Assembly: GCF_934660935.1 (NCBI RefSeq)
Contig: NZ_CAKUIH010000004.1
Span: 62,001-126,000 of the forward strand
Direction: 5' to 3'
Length of the DNA: 64,000 bases
From: an uncultured Parolsenella sp.
GTDB taxonomy: Bacteria > Actinomycetota > Coriobacteriia > Coriobacteriales > Atopobiaceae
How positions within the stretch are numbered: the stretch's first letter is position 1; every line of letters starts with the position of its first letter. The translations under genes were made by a program, and so were the position numbers. A model generated the notes under the pieces. It was given only the letters and a program-made list of their open reading frames with translations. It did no database searches and was not told the DNA's origin. Below, one piece after another: positions 59,233-64,000 of the stretch.

Positions 59233-60024
59233 TTAATCCTCGTTGAACTTGTGCTCGGCGTACTCGTCTCGCGTCCACTTGAGAGACTCCTTGCCATCGC
59301 GCGCGATCAGGACGCGACGCGCGACGAAGAGCGAGGCCTCGTACAGGACGATGACGGCTCCGAACATAAGGAACATCGTGACGGGGCTGGCGTCGGGCGT
59401 AACCATGGCGGAGGCAATAAGCAGGCCGACATAGATGGCACGCCAGTTGCCGCGCAGATCCTTATACGGGACAAGGTGGAAGATCGAGAGGTAGAAGATC
59501 ACCAGTGGCAGCTCGAAGGCGGCACCAAAGCCAAGCTCGAGGAGCATGATGATGTTGATGTAGTCCTCGGCGTTGGCGAAGATGGCCGCGAAGTCGACCG
59601 TCTGGTCGAGCATCCAGCCAAAGGTCGCCTGCAGGATGATGAAGTAGCAGAACACCATGCCGAAGAAGAACAGGAAGACCATAGCGGCGACCGTGGGCAT
59701 GACCCACTTCTGCTCGCTCGGCTTAAGCGCCGGCATGAAGAAGCCGAGCACCTGGAAGATGATGATCGGACAGCACGCGATGATGGCGAAGAACGCCGCG
59801 ACCTTGAATCGCAGCGTGAAGCCACCAAGGGCGGTGGTCACGTAAAGCTTGCCCCCGTCCGGCATGAACTCGCGAACCGGGTCGATGAGCAGCTGGATGA
59901 GCGTCGGGGACGCCATGTAGATGACACAGGTGGTCACAAGCACGCACGCGACGATGATGGTGAGGCGCCGCCTCAGCTCGCTCAGGTGGTCGAGCAGCGG
60001 CATTCTTGCAGGTCCGACGGGCAT
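59233..60024 (-). CDS. tatC: Twin-arginine translocase subunit TatC
   Basis: 263 residues, six expected membrane helices. Opening MPLLDHLSELRRRLTII, conserved FEAPLVIF-like block (GAAFELPLVIFYLSIF), RAIYVGLLIASAMVTPD with SPVTMF. It recognises twin-arginine signals. Starts directly after the tatA stop. Confidence 0.95.
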   Translation of the reverse strand: MPVGPARMPLLDHLSELRRRLTIIVACVLVTTCVIYMASPTLIQLLIDPVREFMPDGGKLYVTTALGGFTLRFKVAAFFAIIACCPIIIFQVLGFFMPALKPSEQKWVMPTVAAMVFLFFFGMVFCYFIILQATFGWMLDQTVDFAAIFANAEDYINIIMLLELGFGAAFELPLVIFYLSIFHLVPYKDLRGNWRAIYVGLLIASAMVTPDASPVTMFLMFGAVIVLYEASLFVARRVLIARDGKESLKWTRDEYAEHKFNED

Positions 60025-60537
60025 TTAGGCGTCCTTTCCGTCATCAAGGTCAAGGTCAAGGTCATCGTCATCATCGTCGTCAAGGCCATAGAGGGCCTCG
60101 ACGGAGGTGGGGGCAGGCTCGGGCTCGGGAGCAGGCTCGACCTCGGCGGAAGGCGTCTCGGGAGCGACCTCGGCGGGAGCATCGGCGTCAGCGGCAGAGG
60201 TAGCGGCCTTCTCGGCAGCGGCCTTCTCGGCGGCGAGACGGGCGCGGCGCTCGGCGAAGGTCTCCGCCGGCTTGGCGGCTGCAACCTCCTCCTCCGTCAT
60301 GTCCTCGTCCTCGGCCTTGGCCTTCGCGGCGGCCTTGCCAGTCGAGGTCTCGGCAACGTTCTGGATCGGGTCGATGATCTCGGACTGGACGACCTTGGTC
60401 ACGCCCTCTTGCGCGGTGCGGAACTGGCGCAGGGCACGGCCGATGGTGCGCCCCATGCCGGGCAGCTTGTCAGGCCCGAACAACAGGAACGCGAACAGGA
60501 TGATGAGGAAGAGCTCTTGATCTCCGATGCCGAACAC
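60025..60537 (-). CDS. tatA: TatA/TatB-type translocase subunit
   Basis: 170 residues from a GTG at 60537 with AAGGAGG upstream. Short N-terminal helix FGIGDQELFLIILFAFLLF, the FGPDKLPGMGRTIGRAL hinge, an amphipathic helix, then a long Ala/Glu-rich tail ending in an Asp-rich run (DDDDDDD). It oligomerises with TatC for folded-protein export. Length is nearer TatB; one protein may do both jobs, as in many Gram-positives. Confidence 0.9.
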   Translation of the reverse strand: MFGIGDQELFLIILFAFLLFGPDKLPGMGRTIGRALRQFRTAQEGVTKVVQSEIIDPIQNVAETSTGKAAAKAKAEDEDMTEEEVAAAKPAETFAERRARLAAEKAAAEKAATSAADADAPAEVAPETPSAEVEPAPEPEPAPTSVEALYGLDDDDDDDLDLDLDDGKDA

Positions 60538-60580
60538 GAATGCCTCCTTGGGCGTCTAGACCCGAGAACGATGGGTGTGA

Positions 60581-60892
60581 TTAGTCTTCCACGTTGAGCT
60601 GACGCTCGACGCCAAGAAGGCCGAGCACACGCTTGACGTTTGCCTGCGGATGAGCGACGGAGAAGGCCACTCCCGCCTCCTGCGCGCGATTGGCAGCGCC
60701 CACGAGCACGCCAATGCCGGTCGAGTCAATGTAGGAGACCTCCGCAAGATCGACGGAGACCTCCGCGGGAGCTGCCTCGAGCGCGGAATCCACCGCCTCG
60801 CGGAGCTCGCCCGCGTTCGACACGTCAACCTCGCCCACAACGGTGACGAGGGTCTTGCCCACCTTCTCGGCGCTTGTGATGGAAAGGTCCAT
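60581..60892 (-). CDS. STAS-domain anti-sigma-factor antagonist
   Basis: 103 residues from the ATG at 60892 with GGGGGAGGG upstream. The phosphorylatable Ser57 lies in SYIDSTGIGVLVGA, after VVGEVDVSNAGELREAV. Family members (SpoIIAA/RsbV-like) bind anti-sigma kinases. No partner kinase or sigma factor gene is adjacent. It is 13 nt from the TPR gene stop and 43 nt from tatA. Confidence 0.92.
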   Translation of the reverse strand: MDLSITSAEKVGKTLVTVVGEVDVSNAGELREAVDSALEAAPAEVSVDLAEVSYIDSTGIGVLVGAANRAQEAGVAFSVAHPQANVKRVLGLLGVERQLNVED

Positions 60893-60905
60893 GCCCTCCC
60901 CCTTC

Positions 60906-61778
60906 CTATTCCGCAGCCGACGTCGTGGCGGCAGAGGTAAGGGACTGGAGCTGCGACGTTGCGTAGCTCTGAAGTCCATAGGTGTTGTCAGGGTCGACCT
61001 CGAGCGCCTTGTTGAAGGCGTCCGTGGCCTTTTCAGTCTCTCCGGTCTCCTGGTACATCATTCCCAGATTGGTCCATGCCGGAGCAAAGTCACCCACGTT
61101 CTTGGTGAAGTCCTCAAGAGCCTTGATGGCACCGGCCTGGTCACCAAGATAGTACTGGCAAAGCGCTCTGTTCACACGCGCGGCGCTTGCGTCCTCGAGC
61201 TTAAGGTATGAATCGTAGTAGCCCTCAGCCGTGGTGAGCAGCTCCTTTATGTGGGCTTGGTCGTCATCGGTCGAGGCATAGTTCCTGGCGGTGCTACCCC
61301 AGTTCAGGTAGTTGTTCGCAAGGTTGATAAGGGCGGCCTTATCGTCCGGAGAATCCTTGAGCTTCTCCTCGAGCGGGGAGACGATGGACTGGTAGTGCTC
61401 GTCCAGGTCATTCATATAAGTGTTGGTCGTCGCGGCGTCAGAGGTAGAGGCGTCGGTCGTCGCGGCAGAGGTGGCCGCCGCGGTTGTAGCAGTCGCGGCA
61501 GAAGCCTTGCTCTTCTGGATGCCGGAGATGATGGCGGAAAGGGACGGCAGCAGGATTGAACCCACCATAATGATGGAGACGAGCACGACACCAACAATCA
61601 CGGCAGGACGGCGGTTCGACGGCGTCACCGTGCGCACGGGAGCTTGATCCTCGGCGGGCGACTCGCTGCGGCTACGGCCGCGGTCGGTCGTGCCTAGGCC
61701 CTTGCCCGCAGCTTCCTCGCCCTTGACGGTCGATACGCGCGTGGAAGCCTCGTCTGTCTTCTTTGGCTTCGATGCCAT
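60906..61778 (-). CDS. TPR-repeat membrane protein
   Basis: 290 residues from the ATG at 61778. A charged cytoplasmic N-terminus (~60) precedes one transmembrane helix (VIVGVVLVSIIMVGSILLPSL), an Ala/Thr-rich linker and then TPR-like repeats: DKAALINLANNYLNWG, ASAARVNRALCQYYLGDQAG, and PAWTNLGMMYQETGETEKATDAFNKAL. The repeats face outward. Probably a protein-interaction scaffold. Partner unknown; first of the tat-linked genes. Confidence 0.82.
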   Translation of the reverse strand: MASKPKKTDEASTRVSTVKGEEAAGKGLGTTDRGRSRSESPAEDQAPVRTVTPSNRRPAVIVGVVLVSIIMVGSILLPSLSAIISGIQKSKASAATATTAAATSAATTDASTSDAATTNTYMNDLDEHYQSIVSPLEEKLKDSPDDKAALINLANNYLNWGSTARNYASTDDDQAHIKELLTTAEGYYDSYLKLEDASAARVNRALCQYYLGDQAGAIKALEDFTKNVGDFAPAWTNLGMMYQETGETEKATDAFNKALEVDPDNTYGLQSYATSQLQSLTSAATTSAAE

Positions 61779-61894
61779 CGATGAGCGTCCTTCCTGCCCA
61801 CTATCGGGCAATTCCCCTTGATGCAGGTGCGCCCGGGCCGGGGCCTGGGCGCACACATTCTGCGTATTCTACCTCACACGCGCGCCGAAGCCGT

Positions 61895-63187
61895 CTAGCG
61901 CGCCTCGCGAGCGAATCGTGCCGACACGAGTCGCACACAGGTCACGAAGACGTCAAGCGCGGCGCCGAGATCATCAAGGCTGGGATACGAAGGTGCAATA
62001 CGAATGTTCGTGTCGTCCGGGTCCTTGCCATAAGGCCAGGTAGCGCCTGCAGGCGTCATCTTGACGCCAAGCTCCTCGGCAAGGGCGACAATCTTCTTCG
62101 CAGAGCCCTTGGGGCCATCGAAGGAAACGAAGTAGCCGCCACGCGGGTGAGACCAGGTGGCACACTCGAGGTCGCCCAGACCGCTCTCGAGCTTCTCGTC
62201 CACGAGCTCGAAGCGCGGGGCAAGAATCCTCGCGTGCTCGACCATATGAGCGCGGACGCCATCCGCATCGCCAAACCAACGAACGTGTGCAAGCTGCATG
62301 AGCTTGTCAGAGCAGACGCGCTCCACGTTGAAGGTCTTGCGGAGGTCGGCGATGTCGGCGGGGCTGGCGACGACGCAGGCAATGCCGCTGCCCGGGAAGG
62401 TTACCTTACTCGTCGAGGCAAACTCGTAGACGAGGTTATCGTGGTCCTCCGCAGCGACCGCGCCGAAGATATCGAGCAAGTAGTCCGGCTCCTCGTTGAG
62501 ATCGTGGATCGCGTAGGCGTTGTCCCAGAAGATGCGGAAGTCCGGCGCGGCAGGCCTGAGGGCGGCGAAACGGCGGACGACTTCATCCGAGTAGGTGATG
62601 CCCGTGGGGTTCGAGTACTTGGGGACGCACCAGATGCCCTTGACCGTCGGATCGTTCTCGACGAGGCGCACGACCTCGTCCATGTCGGGGCCCTCCGGCG
62701 TCATGCGAATGGGCACGTTCGTGTAGCCCACGGAAGCGCTGACTGCGAAGTGGCGATCATAGCCGGGCGACGGGCACAGGAACTTGAGCGGGCCGCGGGC
62801 GGCCTGAACCGCATGGGGCTCGCAGCCGCGAACGCCGTGGATCCAGCCATGGACGATGACGTCGTGCATGATGTTCAGGCTCGAAGATCCCCCGAGGATG
62901 AGATTGTCTGCGTCGACGCCAAGAAGATCCGCCATGAGACGGCGAGCCGCGGGGAGGCCGTCAGGACAACCATAGTTACCGGCATCTACGCCCTCATCGA
63001 CGAGGTCGGTAGACGAGTTGAGCACATCGAGCATGGGGCGAGAAAGGTCGACCTGCTCCGGGCTCGGCTTGCCGCGGGCCATATCGAGCTTGAGGCCGCG
63101 AGCGCGGAGCTTTTCCGCCTCCGCCTCGAGTTGGGCGATTTGCTCGTCAAGCTCTTCGTTCGTCATCTGCTCGTAGACACTTGCCAT
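61895..63187 (-). CDS. PLP-dependent aminotransferase (aspartate aminotransferase, MocR-like subgroup)
   Basis: 430 residues from the ATG at 63187 (GGAG 7 nt upstream). The N-terminal coiled-coil-like helix is NEELDEQIAQLEAEAEKL. PLP fold: MARGKPSPEQVDLS, YGCPDGLPAARRLMADLLG, and PKYSNPTGITYS. The Schiff-base Lys is in FASTSKVTFPGSG, and the Arg in NIRIAPSYPS binds the carboxylate. The aspartate/2-oxoglutarate reaction is most likely. It has a separate start before the TPR gene (116-nt gap). Confidence 0.9.
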   Translation of the reverse strand: MASVYEQMTNEELDEQIAQLEAEAEKLRARGLKLDMARGKPSPEQVDLSRPMLDVLNSSTDLVDEGVDAGNYGCPDGLPAARRLMADLLGVDADNLILGGSSSLNIMHDVIVHGWIHGVRGCEPHAVQAARGPLKFLCPSPGYDRHFAVSASVGYTNVPIRMTPEGPDMDEVVRLVENDPTVKGIWCVPKYSNPTGITYSDEVVRRFAALRPAAPDFRIFWDNAYAIHDLNEEPDYLLDIFGAVAAEDHDNLVYEFASTSKVTFPGSGIACVVASPADIADLRKTFNVERVCSDKLMQLAHVRWFGDADGVRAHMVEHARILAPRFELVDEKLESGLGDLECATWSHPRGGYFVSFDGPKGSAKKIVALAEELGVKMTPAGATWPYGKDPDDTNIRIAPSYPSLDDLGAALDVFVTCVRLVSARFAREAR

Positions 63188-63380
63188 GCTCGTCTCCATT
63201 CGTCGACGCCTGGTTCTGCCCGATCTAGCGCTTGAGCTCGCACAACGCCGATGCGCCGGATGCGACCCCAATCCGCATGACGCTCATTTGCGGGATAGTC
63301 GCTCGCGATCCGACCACTGGAGGCAGCGGCGCATTCCCCCTTGAAATGATCCGTGCTGGCGCTGTGCTTACGCTCATTCG

Positions 63381-63386
63381 AGTATA
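63381..63386 (-). promoter_or_regulatory. -10 element for the aminotransferase gene
   Basis: Minus-strand TATACT in an AT-rich patch, about 195 nt upstream of the start; the partner -35 (TTCCAT, 16-nt spacer) is weak. Confidence 0.3.
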
Positions 63387-63473
63387 GAGAGAAATAATCG
63401 TTATGGAACGCGAAGTGGTGAAGCGCGCGTTACGAGAGAGCGAATGGCATCCGCGGCTGTTACCATAGTGCCC

Positions 63474-63734
63474 ATGGAAAAGCCTCCCTACATACCAAAC
63501 TCTGACGAGTACGGCGAGCTCCAACGCTTCGTTGATGCGTTGTTCATGAGCGAGCACTTCGTGGATAACCTCGACGTTCAAGTCATGGCGGAGACATTTG
63601 ACCTCCCGTATGACCTGCTTGAGGTCGTCGGCATGCTACCGAGCGGCGTCTATGAGCGCCCCCGCCTCGCAGACCAACTCAACTCCGCTCTCGTCGCGCA
63701 CGGCTGGACTCAGCGCTTCGGCACCGTGGAGTAA
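63474..63734 (+). CDS. Small acidic protein of unknown function
   Basis: 86 residues from the ATG at 63474 (MEKPPYIPNSDEYGELQRFVDALF); an ATG at 63444 would add ten residues. Predominantly helical and acidic, with no membrane segment or cysteine motif. FDLPYDLLEVVGMLPSGVYERPRLADQLN looks like a compact helical domain. Divergent from the aminotransferase. Codon use fits the neighbours, so I take it as real. No family recognised. Confidence 0.62.
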   Translation: MEKPPYIPNSDEYGELQRFVDALFMSEHFVDNLDVQVMAETFDLPYDLLEVVGMLPSGVYERPRLADQLNSALVAHGWTQRFGTVE

Positions 63735-64000
63735 CGTAGCCCCCGCTTGTCTCTCGCACGAGCCAACCAGCGTCGCGCCACCCGGACGCAGCACGATTCG
63801 TCGCGGTTAACGTGTCTATGCATGCATTATTTCGACTGTGGCCAGGTTCGCGAAATCCTTGGCGACTTTTTAGCACTTATATTGACCAGGGCAGCTTTTA
63901 ACTGCGTAAATAGCCGCCACGGATTCCTCAGAGCCCCCCTTAACCAGCATTCCGACGCATATACATTCGCCATATGTGCTCATTTGTCATCAACGTTTGT
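63735..64000. other. Intergenic tail of the window
   Basis: 266 nt without a supported gene; the last ~180 nt are AT-richer than the rest and could be promoter DNA for a gene beyond the window. No clear signal seen. Confidence 0.55.

Noticed and set aside
56506..60597. A very long open frame (over 1,300 codons) on the plus strand across topA and tat genes
   Set aside because: It is antisense to well-supported genes, has Leu/Arg/Gly-biased composition, no ribosome site and no recognisable domain. A shadow of high-GC coding on the other strand. The same holds for long antisense frames at 24234-26633, 28998-31943 and 52398-54257.

Overview
The window is about 64 kb of GC-rich (roughly 60-65%) bacterial chromosome. 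Gene content and style point to a host-associated, fermentative member of the Coriobacteriia (Actinomycetota; the Collinsella/Olsenella/Atopobiaceae neighbourhood). The evidence is monoderm Tad-pilus genes without a secretin, D-lactate dehydrogenase and pyruvate kinase side by side, several PTS components, abundant peptide uptake and peptidases, a T-box on pheST, and a topoisomerase I of archaeal-like type. The genus call is inference; no rRNA is present.

Layout. 1-2.6 kb: end of an ABC-transporter ATPase gene, divergent from a NarL-type kinase/regulator pair. 2.7-2.9 kb: tRNA-Phe with its own promoter and terminator. 2.9-13.2 kb: a long minus-strand Tad (Flp) pilus operon (cpaB-tadZ-tadA-tadB-tadC-flp-hyp-minor pilin-tadE-tadG-tadE-DUF192-zinc ribbon). 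13.6-17.5 kb: calcium-type P-ATPase and rsgA. 18-20.6 kb: ldhA and pyk. 20.8-24 kb: iron-type polyol dehydrogenase with a GntR regulator, then a phospholipase-C-like protein. 24.2-28.2 kb: pheST behind a UUC T-box. 28.3-41.1 kb: a peptide-utilisation island with a Tat-lipoprotein Dpp/Opp ABC importer, S10, M20 and C1B peptidases, and a DUF1177-AroM pair. 41.1-49.7 kb: an amino-sugar island with EIIA-Man, nagA, GntR, fucU, crr, nagE, a Cof phosphatase and glmM. 50-52.1 kb: M32 carboxypeptidase and dtd. 52.3-63.2 kb: a minus-strand housekeeping run (aminotransferase, TPR protein, STAS, tatA, tatC, topA, Cof phosphatase, tmk, holB, ricT).

How the parts fit. External peptides are imported by the Dpp system and cut by the S10, M20, C1B and M32 peptidases. 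GlcNAc enters through NagE, using the separate EIIA-Glc (crr) as phosphate donor, and is deacetylated by NagA. GlmM works in the reverse, anabolic direction. Pyruvate kinase and LdhA provide the fermentative exit. The Tat translocase encoded at 59-60.5 kb could export the Dpp binding protein, which has a twin-arginine lipoprotein signal.

Most notable non-genic signals: (1) three paired loci of GGGAC-N-GTCCC-centred palindromes (396-480, 17670-17766, 47431-47504); (2) a near-perfect inverted repeat whose arm covers the Shine-Dalgarno of the EIIA-Man gene (41550-41626); (3) a perfect 20-bp palindrome upstream of the Tad operon; (4) several duplications directly downstream of stop codons; (5) a tadE gene with no credible start codon.
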